64,000 bases of DNA from Torreya grandis (Eukaryota > Streptophyta > Pinopsida > Cupressales > Taxaceae), in NCBI GenBank assembly GCA_037957365.1, contig JARHVA010000349.1:4080501-4144500 (forward strand), given 5' to 3'. The notes under the pieces are model-generated. The model was not told the DNA's origin, did not search any database, and was given only the letters and a program-made list of their open reading frames with translations. The number at the start of each line of letters is the position of its first letter. Position 1 is the first letter of the stretch. Of the stretch, positions 20,301-35,299 are shown piece after piece. The position numbers were made by a program, and so were the translations under genes.

Positions 20301-23300
20301 TGAGTTTCACCCTTTGAGAATGTGTTTCAGGTCTCTTCACTCATTTGACACAATGGAAACTCACTAAGGCTATGGGTGGCCTATGATTAGAGAGAACCTC
20401 CAAAGAGGGATGGTTTCTTTGATGCTACACCTATACTATCACAACACCTACTCAAATTTCCATGAAAATGGGAAAGACAAAGCTATAAAAATAGAAAAAG
20501 GGTGATGCACCAAATTGTAGGTTTCCTTCCTATGGTCTATGAGTTGATAATAAAGCTAAACAAATATGAATATAGTCACATAAATTCAAACAATTCTCCA
20601 GCATAAGTGTTTCAATATGAAGGTTGTAGCTAATACATTGACTAAAAAGGACAATCAAGAGGCCTATAATGAGGCACTAATGAAGTTTTTGTACACTTAA
20701 TCTTTTCATAACCACTTGATACACACCATATGACATGTAAGAGATAAATTACTCATAAAGAGGTGAGAATGAAGAGGAGAAATGCAAGAAAATTTAATAT
20801 CAACACTAACATTCATCAACATTTCATCATGATCACACTGAATATGAGATGAAGAAAGCAAAATAAGTTTACATTCACTTCAAAATAAACAATAAGTACA
20901 AATTTTAGCAAGCCTTTTCCATACTATATTGGAAGATCATTTAAAATGCCTTTTAAGGCCAAATATATAGAATAAAGGAGAAGAGAAAGAAGGAGGATGT
21001 GGAGAAGGTCTATCATGGCTGTCATCTATCACAAAAATAGTTAGAATGGTAAAAAAAGTGGAGAAACAATATTATAATTTATATTCAATATGTGTTATCT
21101 TATCCTAATGATGATCTCATGAGAGTTGGCATAAAATTGGCTCTTCATCTCCTATGACTCATCTTTCTTCACTTAAAACTACCCTTTCTTGATGGAGGAA
21201 TTACAAGTTGCTATATTAACATATGTCACACTTGACCTCCTTGGAATCTTGCTATGCCATTCTTGGATCTTTAATTCCTCTCCCATCTTGGTGATAATGA
21301 ATATTATGATTTAGACTTATTCATACTATATTCCCTTACTTTAGAAACTATAACTTGCATGTCTAAGTTTGTTTGAACAAAAGAATGTAATGAAGATAAG
21401 TGTATCCTTCTTCCAAGGTATATTTTTTGCTTGAAGATTATAAAAGAAACCTTGTCTACCCCTTTAGGTCTATACAAGATCAAACAACATCTATTCAGCT
21501 TGTAGATCACCTATAATTGGGTCTTCATTACTTACTTGACAATAAGTTTAGAGGGAACTATAAACACTCATGTTATAGAAGTTTCATATATGTTTTGGAA
21601 CTGTGTTGAAACCTTGTTCATGTTCCATGACCACAATATTGAGGTTTTAAGTGTTTTGAGTCATCCAATGAGTCTTTAAGAGTGTGTCCAACCTAAGAAA
21701 ATCTTGACAAGTTGATAGGAACTTGTACTTGCCTTTGAAAGTCCTTAACATCAAGAAACTAGTGGGTTGCTTGTGTATAAGCCCTTGAACTCTACCTGGA
21801 AAAATCAAAATTGAGCTTGTATATGACTTTTATAATCCTCCAAGGAAACCCATAGATGGCTATAGGGATTTCTTGAAGTTGTTTCACCATTTTATACCTT
21901 AGAAAGATTTATCAATTCAACCTTCCAATGCACATAGAGAAACTCTTCATTTTAGCTTGTTCTAGAGACTTAAAATCTATTACATCACCATGAAAATGTC
22001 TAAAATGGATTTTATGATATATTTATACCTCTTATTAGGCCTAAAAGTTATATTCAACTGATCAAAAGGACCTAATTCATTTAAAAACTTAAAAACATGC
22101 CTTAATATGTAGTTTTTAGGTCATTTTTCTATCTCTTTCACTCCACATGTGTGAAATTATTACTCCAAAAGGTGACCATAGAAATTACATATGTTATTTA
22201 TATGTTTTCAAGACAAATCATGTACATTAGGATCACCTGGGAAGTTTTTAGCTTCTTTAAGCTTTTTTGAGGATTTTGTAAGCATTTTAGAGGTGTTTTA
22301 TAAAGTACAAGCCTATGATTGGATGAAAAATACCAAGAAATTGGAGTAAAATAACCACTTCAACTTATAATAATGGAATTTTTCTCCATTCACTTTGTCA
22401 TAAAACTTCCCACGTATGCAAGATGACCTTGAGCCTTGTGAACCTATAGGTGTCTACTCGAGCTGACTGTCTTGAGAAGAAAATCTCCTTTATGATTATT
22501 CTTGGATTGAAATGATTTACCTATGCTTGGCTCATGTCTCATGATGTTTTCATACACTTTTCCAAGCATCTAACTCCCTCAAATGTCCCAAAACTTGTTT
22601 TGCCCCATATATGGGGTTTATAGTCAGTTGAGCAATCTTGACCCCAATATCTCTTTTTGATGATTTAACTTAATGAGTATAGTCATTCTTGACATACTTA
22701 TAAATATCTCACAAATATATAAAAGTAATTTTAACACCACATTCAATATAAAACATGTGGTTTCCCTTCATGAATTTATTTACAGACTCGACACAATCAA
22801 GCTAGCCATTTATGTTCACACTATTTTCTTAGCAATTTGATCTATAGATGGTTGATTTTGAGTTAGAGGGATTATAAAAATCAAGAATAAGGAGGTGAGG
22901 TCTTTATAAATATCTTATTTTATGTTTTCACTTTCTCAATGTTATTTTCAAATTTTAATTTGCATACCAAAGTGTTCTAGAACTCATGCTCCCCAGACTG
23001 TTTGTACATAGCTGTGTGCATTCTCACAACAAGGGTGATCATGGAATTTTTGAAACTCATTTGATAAATTTAATAATATTTAGTAGATCATATTAAACAA
23101 TAGAAACTAATATCTTATTGGTTTCTTGAATATTGAATCTCAAGGCACAATTTCTCTCTAGGTCTTTACAGGTCTCATACACCTTCAAAATATTTTGGCT
23201 CAAAATGATGGTTTCCATTTATTTCAATAGGTATAAACATTATTATAAATCTTTTATTTCCTTAAAAACTTTTTTTTATATATCATACCTCATATTCAAT

Positions 23301-26068
23301 ACAAACTTTCCTCTTTCTTTTCATTCTTTGTGTATAGCCCTGTAGGTGCCTATTCTAGACTTAACACTTACTTCAAACTTGCCATAGGATTACTTTATCC
23401 TACCTTTGATGATATTAAATGGTTATATAATAAATATGGGGTTAATTTTATTATTTTTAATAACATTTTCAACCTATGAACCACATATTTTTTTTTTGAG
23501 TTTCTCAAACCTTCCTACAAACTTACACTGTCCACATATAGGTACATGACTACATTCCTCCTTTGTCATATTGATCATGCATGATCATGAAGGGTTTTTG
23601 AGATTGATTAAGGTTGATCACCAATATGGATAAATAAATAATGAATTAATACCTAGCCATTTCTCATGGGCCTACAACCTGGTTCTTCAACACTTGAAAC
23701 CCTTGCTCAAGAACATTAAGTTCAATGACCTTCACGCTTGATGTCTCATGCAACTTTCTATCAAGAAAGATCCTTTAGTTTATAATTTTGTTGTATTATA
23801 TATTATTGATACACACACTTATCCATTTTTGTTTTAAATACCATTTCATATGTATTTTTACTTAAAGCATCAAACATTCTTACCTATAAAATTGTGTTTC
23901 TCTCATTTGAGGACTACATGCTTAGATTAGTTTGGGAAAGTAATTTTAAGGATGAATACAAATCATGGAACATGAGATGGAGAGTGAGAGACTAATTAAA
24001 ATGTATATCATATGTTTTATCTTCTATTATAATCCTAAAACCCTTCAAACACTATCAATTAGGATGGACACTTGAACTCTTAAAGCCTTGCAAACTTATA
24101 CATTGGAATTTAGCTCATTCATACCTATGAATATTGATTGGAAAAGGCGCATAAGAAATATTATAATTCTTTTAAGGTATTATACATAATTTATATTTTA
24201 TTTAAATTCCATTCAAGTTTGAAACACCTCATAGTCCCCATAAACCTGGCTTATCATACCCAAAACAACAAAATAATGACTTTTCTTGCTAATATCAACA
24301 TGAACATTAAAAGTTTGTACCAAGTTTGATGTTGAAAGTAATAATAGATATAAAATAAACACTTTTAAACCATTTATATTAATTAAAAAATATTATACCT
24401 ATAATTTCAAGGATAAAACTATGAGAGTGGGGTTTAAGAGGGTTATTAGAGGCACTAAACTTCTTAACAATGATTCATAAAGTACAACCTATTAATCCTA
24501 AAACCATTGCCATGAATTTAAAGGGCATAGGGGTGGTAAAAATATCCTAATGGAATTTGGTCTGAAACATCTCATCCTTTATGAACCAACCACATCAAAA
24601 TGACCTTTATGGGCTTGCTAGTGACCTGATGGAAAAGTTAAGTCAATTTTTGTCTTTCTTGGTCTTGAAACTTCTTTTTAAGCATGGTTTTGAAATTGAG
24701 GATACTATAAAATTCCTTGGAAAGTCTTAGAAGTTAGTACTAAATTTGAAACCATTTCAATGAGACCTCCATAGGCCTTTATTCTTCAAGAAACTTTCTT
24801 ATTTTTCCAAAACACCTTATTGGAGTTGTGAACCAGGTGGTCATGGAGTTCCTCTTGGACTGTACAGTGGTGATGTAATGTATAAGAAGCATATTCACCT
24901 TAATTTATCTGACATTTCTTAATTATGATCTATTTTAACATTAAAATTATGGGTAAGGTAGTTTCAAATGTGCTTTAACATTGGAAAATGAGTATTGTAA
25001 CATCTTGACCAAGATGTATGGGCAAGAAAGATATAATATGATGTTCAACAAGTGACATATGAATCAAAAGACCCATTTTTACCTACATACATGATATTAT
25101 TCCTTCATATTTTATGTTTCCTTAAGGAGTTACACTACAACATTACAAAAAGCAATAGAAGACAAAACAATGGAAACCTTAAAGTCTCCAACAGTACCTT
25201 AACTTGTCCAAAGGCTTATAATTATAATGTTTCCAACTTACCAATCTTAGATCTTAGTTTCACTAATCCATATTAGAGTATCATAATTTCTTAGATGATC
25301 ACAACCTCTTTGTATTCACCATGGAGCAAGTTTACTTTGAATTTCATAAAAACCCTTAATCTTTCTAAAATTACCTTAAACTTTGCTAAATTGCATTACA
25401 AAAGACTCTTTAAAGATCATGGTATGAAATTGATTTGACAAGACACACACACACACACACACATAGACTCTATAATCCTAATAAGACCCTATTTAAACCT
25501 TGAGATAACATATAAAAATAGACCATGACACTAGAAATGATTCTCAATAAGATCATTTCAAGGTTAGATGACTCATTTACCTAGTTTTGAATAGTCCTTG
25601 GTCATGGGTGACTGATTAACTAACACTTGCTCTAATATAATAATTCATATCCAAAAAACACCCAAATTTGTAAATATATGAATGTGTATGGGTTATCATG
25701 ATAAATTCATTAACCATTATGTGATTATACTTTCAAAAGATCTAATATAAATACAAACCAAATCCAATTCATTTGATCATGAAGCAATACCAAGGCATCT
25801 CCATACAAGCTTAAACATACTATTAATTTTTAAAGCACACAACTAAGTTATTATACCCTATTTAATTACTACTCACATATAAATCATACCAAAAGTTTGA
25901 AGCACTTTATAAATAGCCCATGAGCCATATTTGTCAAGTTATAAGCTAGATAATTATATGCACTAGCATATAACATTCTACACTATTTGTCACACACATA
26001 CCACACACATAGGGGAGAATTACATATATATTACACCTTATTCATAGTATTGGATATGTAGGAAATTC
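20301..26068. other. AT-rich DNA without a recognised gene
   Basis: About 5.8 kb with only short open frames (up to about 74 codons), none showing a domain, motif or codon pattern that I recognise. No LTR pair, terminal inverted repeat or tRNA was found by eye. A short (AC)n tract lies at 25441-25464. It is probably old, decayed repeat DNA. Confidence 0.5.
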
Positions 26069-26352
26069 CCATTGATAGAGGGGTCTTTGGGGTTAGCTAG
26101 ACACTATGAGCTACTAACCCATTTTTGGTACACCCTAACAATAAGGTAGAGACTGAATGTTTGAGATCTAAACAATGATACAGATCCTATGTTTAGGGTT
26201 TAGTGTTTATGGTTTAGGGTGCCTATACATGAGATTTATAAAACTCAAATAAAAGGTGAAAGAAAACCTAGAACAACAAACTTGGTTGTATCTTGATATA
26301 GTGAACAAATTATATAAGATAGTTATGTTGAGATCTAGATAGTAATGTTGAT
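26069..26352. repeat. Dispersed repeat R3, copy 2
   Basis: Same orientation and block order as 3678-3935. This copy has an extra stretch around 26187-26220 with two TTTAGGG-like motifs and their variants. No open frame. Confidence 0.6.
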
Positions 26353-26928
26353 ATAAGTGTCCTTGTGCCAAAGCAAGTGTCTAGGTAGCCATAAATAATA
26401 TTTATAGAATATTATAATTAGTTATTGAGCATAAAACATCCTAATTCCATATATTCACATATTAGATATGTTTGTGCATCATTATCTAAGATAAGTGTTA
26501 TCTCTTCTTCATTATCACATAATCAAAATATTGTTTGGCATTGTACTTTCCATATTTAGCATTTTCATAAATCAACATTGAAATATAATATCATAAACTA
26601 AATTATTTATTTGGCCTATTTTTTAGGAATAGTTTACTACACATTTGTTTATACTATTCCCAACCCTTTTTTTTAGAAAGGTTTAAACATGAATAAACCA
26701 AATTGATCTAAGCAAACATCATTGAGTAAGAGACATGCCAAGGAATTTGTAAACAAAATTTAGAGTGAGTAGAGGAAGTTTAGATCAAACCTTAGTATCT
26801 ATAACATATAACTAATGAAAAAACATTCAATATGGTCATAATATTTCTTGATGTCTATATTGAAAAGTATTGCTTGTTGAATAAACATTTGTGCTCAGTC
26901 CTTACCAACTTATATTGAAATAACATTA

Positions 26929-26997
<69 letters not shown>

Positions 26998-28892
26998 TTT
27001 GATAAATAATGTTTTTTAAATGAAGGATATGGTGGATATACAAAGCTAGGACTTTGGAAATAATATTGTATGAGACATTATGTATTGTGATAGACCATCG
27101 ATTATAAATTTATTATAGATTACTCAACTTAGGTTAAAATTTGAATGCTATTTACTAATGATTATTCCAATTTAAACTGGTGAAATATAATTTATGATAA
27201 ACATAAAATAATTAATATCCAATGGTATCTACAAGAAATTTTTAAAAATAATAGGGAAGGCCATCACACTAAGGAGCTTTGTCATTGGCTATTTGTATGA
27301 CAACTTTGTGCAAGTCTTTAATACCATTCATAACCTATTGCATATTGAGAATGAGAAATATTGTAAAATACAATTAAAATATATTTTTGGAGAGTTTTTT
27401 ATTTATTAGGAGAATAATATTTAGCTTTTAATATTAGTTAATAATGGTGTATAAAATATTTCTTCATAGTTAGTAATTCAGTGAGACACTAGTCGACTAC
27501 CCTAATAGATTTGATTTTCCAAGAAGTGTACTCAGAATTCAAAATTTAATATAATTCCTAGGAAACCTTGTTATAAATTTTAATCCACTGTAGCTTGAAA
27601 TTCATTTGTGCACCCTGAGCCTTATAAACATATAAAATTTAGATTCTTCCTCAGTGACACCAATTATAGTTTCATAAGTTCATGGAGAGGTTCCTACTCC
27701 AAGGTGATCATTGTGTAGTTAAAATTAGAGGTAGTGGCAAAGTAGGTCTTCTAGTGGATGCATGCCAACTATCAACCATATATGTGAAGGAACAAAAAAG
27801 TGTGAGTGATGGATTTCAACCACCAATCAATTTAATTGGACATGGAAAAAGGTTCCAAACCCATTAGATGTGAGCTAGAATGGGGGCACAATTTATTAAA
27901 TCAATATTAAAAAAATATGAAACTTTTAAACTTTAGGTATTTTAAAATGCCATTCAATATAGAATCATATCAAGAGGTGGTCAGAAAAGACACTATCTAG
28001 TATAGCTTCCATGAGTATAAAAAATTAGTTATCAAAATAGAAATATGGTTGAGTTGAGATCATGTCCCTATCATGCCACTTAAGGAATATTTTAGCTAAA
28101 TAAATTATATTTGACCACATATACTAGAATACAAAGGTGGAATGAAATAAATAATTAGAGTCTTAAAACCCAAATTTATTACACATATAATACCATGCTT
28201 ATTTTTCATAAGTTGTCTAATGTATTAGGAGGTGAACACGATTGCTAGTTACTAGGTCAACTATATTAAATTCACAACAAAGAGTCCAATGTGCATATGA
28301 CAACTTTTCAACAAGCCAATGCCATATGATAGATCTTTGCACTACATCATTATAGGCATAAATATTAGTTATACCAAAATATTGCTTTTCAATATTTAAT
28401 AAAACCTAAAGAGCGAGATTTAAGGAGAAACATCCATGATACATGTAATGTGTCCTCCATTTTATATAAATAAAGGTAATTACTCTTCCACACATTCAAA
28501 CATGATTGATAGTAAAAAATATTATTTGATAAAATAAATTTAATGAAAGTTGTGATTAAAAAACCTACCACCTTGATTTATTTTAGGCAAATCACATTCA
28601 TATTTATAAATAAATATTAAAAATCAATGAAAATGTACTTATGATGTGGGTCTATGAGATCCTTTACATTCCATGAGAAATCATGGATCATGGAGGTTTA
28701 TGGACATATGCTTAAAACCTAAGCCTTTAAGGGCTGTATACTATCATGTAACAATTATTATTGATTGGTTTGAAAAAAATCATCAATATAAAATGAACAC
28801 CTTTTATTATGTATATATTCCTCAACCTCTATTCTCTATTTCAATTTAAAGGTTATAATATTTAAAAAAAAATTATATTATGAATAAAAATA
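26353..28892. other. AT-rich DNA without a recognised gene
   Basis: Apart from the (AT)n tract at 26933-26994 I see no domain, repeat end or RNA gene. Short open frames, such as 61 codons at 27682-27867, have no recognisable motif. Confidence 0.5.
26933..26994. repeat. (AT)n microsatellite
   Basis: About 62 bases of uninterrupted TA alternation. Confidence 0.97.
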
Positions 28893-29596
28893 ATGATGCA
28901 GTCGAAGTGGGGGTTCCTAGTGAAAGTATGCCTCACCATGCAACCAAAAACTAGTGTAGCAGATTTCATAAGCTCATTTTTATTGATTTACAATAATGCA
29001 CATAATATCAAGCTTCAAAAATTTACATGAGGAGATCATCAACTTCCTTACTATAGATCATGACTATGTTCTTTTTCACACTCACTCATATTACATTAGC
29101 AAGGTTAAGTGCTTGGGCCCTTGTCTTACCCCTCACACCTCTTGGTTGCTTTTCAAACACCACATAATAATCACACCAACATATAAAAAAATCCATCAAT
29201 AACCTTTATTTTGGAATAAAAAATTATATTAATAGGTATTAAGGTTAATTAATGGTGTATCTAGTTGATAGGTTGACAACTATGATGCTAATAGGTTTGG
29301 TGCCTAAATTCAAATCCTTAAGATATATTAGTATCTATGAGTTAGTCCTTGAACCTTTTGGCTCTGATTGAATTTAATTGAGATCTATTTCATAGATATT
29401 GTCTCTTCATCTATTCAGTCCATCTTATTAGGTGTCATTCTTATAGCTAACTAACTACCTATTTACCCTTTTCTAAATTTAGGATTTGTGTCCATCATTC
29501 TGCACTCTTCTTCTTTCCTTCTTATTATATGTGTCTCTTTCTATGCATTCTTTGTATTTTTTATTTAGTCTTCTACACTGCTTTGTCTTGTTCTTT
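28893..29596. repeat. R2 repeat copy 1, left part
   Basis: It aligns with 57075-57756. Shared blocks include 'gatgcartc', 'caaccaaaaa', 'atatcaagcttca' and 'cactcactcatatta'. It grows pyrimidine-rich toward its right end, where the Tekay-like 5' LTR begins at 29597. The repeat appears to continue at 51546 after that element. It may be part of a long LTR (see findings). Confidence 0.7.
29592..29596. repeat. Probable target duplication (left) of the Tekay-like element
   Basis: TCTTT precedes the 5' LTR. TATTT follows the 3' LTR at 51546-51550. Four of five bases match, as expected for an old insertion. Confidence 0.6.
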
Positions 29597-31540
29597 TATC
29601 ACATCCCAACACATCTCTAAGATAAATAACTTGTTTAATCCATGGATTGTTATGATTGATTAGTTGATTAACTAATATTTGATTAAGATTGATGACATAT
29701 GTTTATTATGATATAGTTTATGTTGCTTAATTTACATGATTTGATGCTATGAGTTAGTGGTACATTTATATTTTGTAATTTATAATCATGTTTTATTATT
29801 ATACAACATTATTTTAAGTATAGAATGATGTTTTGGGCTAAGTACCTTCATTGGCATGAGATGGATGTAAGATAAATTCTTTCCTCAAATCATGATGGAG
29901 GGAGAGTATCATCAGAGAGGGTGGTTAGATGGAGATGTTGGGAGTTAACAGAGAGTGAATCCAAAAACCATTGCACACACCACTTAGTATATCATGTTTC
30001 ATAATTATTTTATATGGATAGCGTAACATATTTTATGTACTTTTCCTTTAGATGATTGTTAGTATGATTTTTGGTATAAATCTAATATTTGTTTATGATC
30101 ATGTTTATTGTTTGAGTTATTTCATCGATTTGTGATCTTATAAATCTCATTTTGTTTAGTTTAACAAATGAATTTGTTTATGTTACTAATACCATTGCCT
30201 TATTATGTTTGGATGTATAGTAAAACATTATGATTGTGTGGCAAATTTAATAATCATTACTTGAACTATAGGAGTTAGATAATAAATATTAAAGAATATT
30301 ATTATGATAATTACATTATAATGTCAAAATATAATAACATTATTTTTAAAGGCATTATATTAGATTAATTATTTGTTTTAAATATTTATATTCATATATA
30401 AAAATGGATATATTAATGTTAATTATTGAATGATTTTAGAAATCATTGAAATTGTTATATATGTTAGTGGATAACATTTAACATAAAGTCTAAGTCTTTT
30501 TATGCATAGTTGCATTACCAAAGTTATATGATTTCATTGTGCTAGTAATTCCATTGGGAATTACATTAGTCCACTACTAGTTTAAGGTCTTACATGGAAT
30601 ATAAGGATTATTTGACTTATGTGATTAAGGTGGTTAATGATGGATTGATCATTGCCATGCAGATTTGATAAAGGAATAGAATATGATTAATTAGGGATTT
30701 GTAGAGAATTATCAAGAATGATTAGGTAACTAATCACTCATTGACTTCAGTTAAGCAATGTTTGAGAGGAAATTATGGAGTTTACTATATTTTACATGGA
30801 AGTGGAATATGATCTATCTAGGCATGCATAATTGGAATGAGTATTATCAGCCATTAATAATAGAATAGTGGAAGAAAATAGAGGACGGGAAATAAAAAAA
30901 TAGGATAGTGGGGATATGAATAGGGGGTACATGACATAGAGGATGGATCATGACATTTTTTTTGGAGAAGGTAGAAGGTGGAGAAGAGGTGAACAAGTGT
31001 GAAGAAGGAATTTTACTTAGATATCTTAGACATTCATATGTTCACTAGGTTGGTCTTGTAATTCAATTTCTTAATGAAATAATGAATGGGTTTTCTCCGA
31101 ATGCTATGGTTACTAGTTTTCTTTGGTTGATTCATTAGAAAAATTGGGTTGTATGTGGAGCCCTATGGAAGGCTTGACCTCCATAGAACCCCACATTAAA
31201 ACTAGAGTAACTTAGGGATGGGGTAAAGATGGCCATGGGTTTTTTTTTATTTTTAAATGCTCTGTCCTACACATCTCTAGCTATTTTTAAATCTCTCTTC
31301 ATTATATTAAGATTATCCTGATGGGTATATAAATAATACGGCTTTTAATAGTTAATTCAAACCAAATTATTATATATGCATTTAGGGTATATGAAAATAT
31401 AAAATGAAACAATTTAATCTATATAATAATTTGACTATTAAATCAAATTAGACTTTTGGATTTAAAATATGGAATTTCATGGGTTTTAGATATATATACA
31501 TAAATATATAAATGAGTATATACTCAATTAAAAACTAATC

Positions 31541-31738
<198 letters not shown>

Positions 31739-31889
31739 TCTTGTATGTTGAATTGTCTAATTTCATTAAATGACTATAGGTGTATATGTATTTATATATA
31801 CAAAATTGTATTCAACTTACATATTTCACTAAATTATTATACACACACACACATAGAAGTATTAAATTGTTAAACTATATGATGTAATT

Positions 31890-31911
31890 TTGTGTGTGTG
31901 TGTGTGTGTGT
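31890..31911. repeat. (TG)n microsatellite in the 5' LTR
   Basis: About 22 bases of TG followed by TAGTCGACAGTCA. The corresponding tract in the 3' LTR is followed by GGGTCGACAGTCA. Confidence 0.9.
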
Positions 31912-32724
31912 AGTCGACAGTCAAATTTATAAATGACTGTGTGTTATACATTTTAAAAATGAAGTTATTATTTGGGCTGGGAAAAAGTCATGTCATAATC
32001 CTTAATATATATTAATAAATATTGTTTTACTCATAATGAATTATAATATGAAATTGGAATCTTTTATGGGTAGTTACTTGTATAACCCAAATATGAGTAG
32101 ATGAGTAATATGACTGTAGGGTTTTGCATTTTACTTGAGGAATGTCTTTAAACTAGTAAATTGTTAAATATATAAGGAAATGTTAGTTTTTATTGTGATT
32201 TTAAACTTTATATTCAAGTGTGTATTGATGACAATTTAGTCAAATTGTTTGTGAGTTGCATAGTCGATGAGGGAAAATGGGCAAACAAGTTTGATAGTAT
32301 AATTACCTTGGTTTTGTTTGGCTAAGTCTAAATTGTGATACAAATGATACTCGATATAGGTAATAGATTATGTGTTGATGTTTTTTTTTATTAAAATATA
32401 CCTAAGTAAGGTAAAAATGATTATGTATATTTATTTTCTCATTTGAACTATATTTTAAATGGCAATCTAGAATGATTGATTGAATGTCAATAATTAAATA
32501 GTTTGAAAAATAAATGGAATAATTGAGTTTTCTTTGTAAAATTATATGTATTTAATTATCATGGCATAATAATTTCCTAATTCATTGGAAAAGGGTTATG
32601 TGGCCTTTGTTTATGAATTGACTATATACTTCATGTATATAGTACACTCTAAGGCAAAAGATAGTGGATGCCACCTTAGTAGTGTACTATATAAACAAAG
32701 TATGTGTAATTAAATTATATGTGT

Positions 32725-32827
<103 letters not shown>

Positions 32828-34143
32828 TGTGTATAATTTTTATTATTATAAGAATTACTAATTGATGCTTGTTTATATCTGGTTAATATAAAAGAATTAG
32901 AATATTTAAATATAGAGGATTCATTATATTTATGAGATTAAATATAAAACATAATTATATGTATGGATTTTCTATTGTTATATGTGGAATATGAACAATT
33001 TAACAACCAAAGTTATATTATTTCATGGAGAAATAATAATATAAGTTGTTTAATGAATAAATTAATTGACAGTGTAGATATTCATTAATTGTATGGTGTG
33101 TTATATTGAGGACTATTTTTGTATTTTGTTTATTATTTATAATAGACTATATGATTATATTTCATTCACTTCATTTGATGGATTAAATGAATATTTTTTA
33201 TATTTTTGTATTTAGCATAATTTTTATTAGCTAAAGTGAAATATAATGAATGGATCTATTGGTTTTTGTATTATTATTATTTGATCAAATCTCACATTCA
33301 TGACCCTAATTATGAAGTGGATGGGTTCCAATAGCTTAATCAGTGCCATCAATGCAAGATAAGGTATAATTTGATTAAGTGGTATGTATGAATTTGATTG
33401 ATCTTAGAGATTATTTATTATTGAAAACTTTGGTCAAAGTAATATTTGATAAACATTGTCATTTCATATGTTGATATAATTTTCATATTTATGCAATATC
33501 ATATTAGAACAAATTTATTTATGATACATATTTTTTATTAGATATCTTCAACACATAGGTTCTAATTTGTTACACTAGATTCTTGCATCATCATCATCTA
33601 CCCATCCATGAAGGGAGGGCCATACCCTTGTTTGGGAGATAGTGCAGGGGATCTATGGTTCATGGTTGGTGTGGAAAAGTACTTGGATGATGCTATCCCT
33701 CCCAACTAAAGTACTATACTTGAGAATACACTTGAGATTACATATTGATACTTGAATCATGAAGACTATGCTTAGAGGAGTTTTTTATGATGTTTTATTA
33801 TTTGAGATATTTTATGTATTGCTAAAAACTATAATATTTATGCATTGTACTTTTTCAATAGAGGTTGTAATATTGGATCAACTATGGCTGAATTTTTACT
33901 ATATCATTTATGTTGAGATGCAATATTTGTGGTTATTTAGTATTATTCATGATTTATGTACCTATTCATGGTGATCCTTAGCTAAGTGGATTAGCTAAAA
34001 ACCTTTTTGGTTGACTAACTTAATAAAGTAGTTAAAGATCACTAGATATGTTTCTTGTGGTAAAATCTATATGTTGAATATGTGTATTTAATTAAAAAAA
34101 ATATTAAAATATTTTAGTAAAACCTAGTGGGGTTATTACATTA

Positions 34144-34155
34144 TGGTATTAAAGC
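34144..34155 (+). promoter_or_regulatory. Tekay-like primer binding site (degraded tRNA-iMet)
   Basis: TGGTATTAAAGC differs from the initiator-Met primer site TGGTATCAGAGC by two transitions. It begins three bases after the 5' LTR. Confidence 0.8.
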
Positions 34156-34225
34156 CAAGGCTCGAAATATAGGACTTAATGTGTCTACTAATGTAAACTT
34201 ATTATCCTAATAAACAAGAAGAACA

Positions 34226-35297
34226 ATGGTACACACTAGACCAAGAGGTGAGGGTACTTCAAATACTAAACCCCTTATTGATCCAAATTAGTTGGTAGCT
34301 AAGCAAGCTATGAAGTTGGAATAAATGATTGCAACCATATAAGAGACTAAGGACAAAATCATGGCCATAGAACATAAAGTGCATGGCCATGAAGAGGATA
34401 ATACTCAAGAAAAACCTAAAGATCATCCTAATGACTAGTAACATATTCAAGAGTAGAGGCATGAAGAGGTGCCATAGGGTACAAGAGCTTGAGTAGCTAT
34501 AGAATTAACATGTGACATGAAAAAGGTGAATCTACCCAAGTTTTATGGAAATGTATTAGGTGATGGAGCTAAAGCATGGATAATATAAATGGAGAAGTAT
34601 TTCAAGATTCAAAATTATTCTAAAGTCACAAAAGTAGTCTAGGGAGCTTATCAGCTTACTAGTGAAGTAACGACTTGGTGGGAAAATAAGATGCTTGAGA
34701 TGAAACTCAAATCAACCACCACAATTTATGAATATTTTTGACACTATTTAGGTCATGATGTCTTCCAAAATTATACTTTGACTAAAATGTTATAGATTTA
34801 TAAAATCTTAAGTAAGGGAATTTATTAGTGAATGAGTACTGGGAGCAATTCACCAGAATTCTTAAGTATGTACATCAATATCAGGTAGATAAGAGGTTCA
34901 AAATTAGGAAATTTATCATGGGATTGAAAACCCAAATAGGTGGTGAAGTACATATGCATGGTCCATCTACCATGGATTAGGTGTTCGAGAAGGTGATCAC
35001 ACAAGAACACAAATTGAAATCTCTTTCCCAAGTCAAAGATAAGTTCAAAAATAATTTTGGAATTTATAAACCAACTTTTAAGAAGAATAATTAAAAGTAG
35101 AGGAGAAAATATTCCAAGGGTCAGTTCAAGAATCATAATTCCAAGTTCAATAGTGGTTTAGGGAACATGAATCCTGGTAATGGTCTCAAGGGTGGTTTCA
35201 AGGGAAATCAATAGACTAAGAAGAAAAACCTAGTTAGAGGTTGCTTCATTTGTGGAGGTGACCACTTTAATTGAGAATGTCATCAAAATTAATTGAA
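34226..35297 (+). pseudogene. gag: Tekay-like gag (broken)
   Basis: It starts with ATG giving MVHTRPRGEGTSNTKPLIDP. Capsid sequence is readable in pieces: DGAKAWI and MEKYFKI near 34565-34610, TTWWENKM near 34670-34695, and NEYWEQFTRILKYVHQYQ near 34830-34885, followed by a typical FIMGLKTQI segment. The zinc knuckle CFICGGDHFN-stop-EC lies at 35242-35280, with CX2CX3HX4C spacing as in this lineage. Stops appear from residue 22 onward (after LIDPN) and recur, so the gene is dead. The linker before the knuckle is rich in Lys, Asn and Gly. After the knuckle, homology ends near 35300 at unrelated DNA. Confidence 0.85.
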
Positions 35298-35299
35298 GA

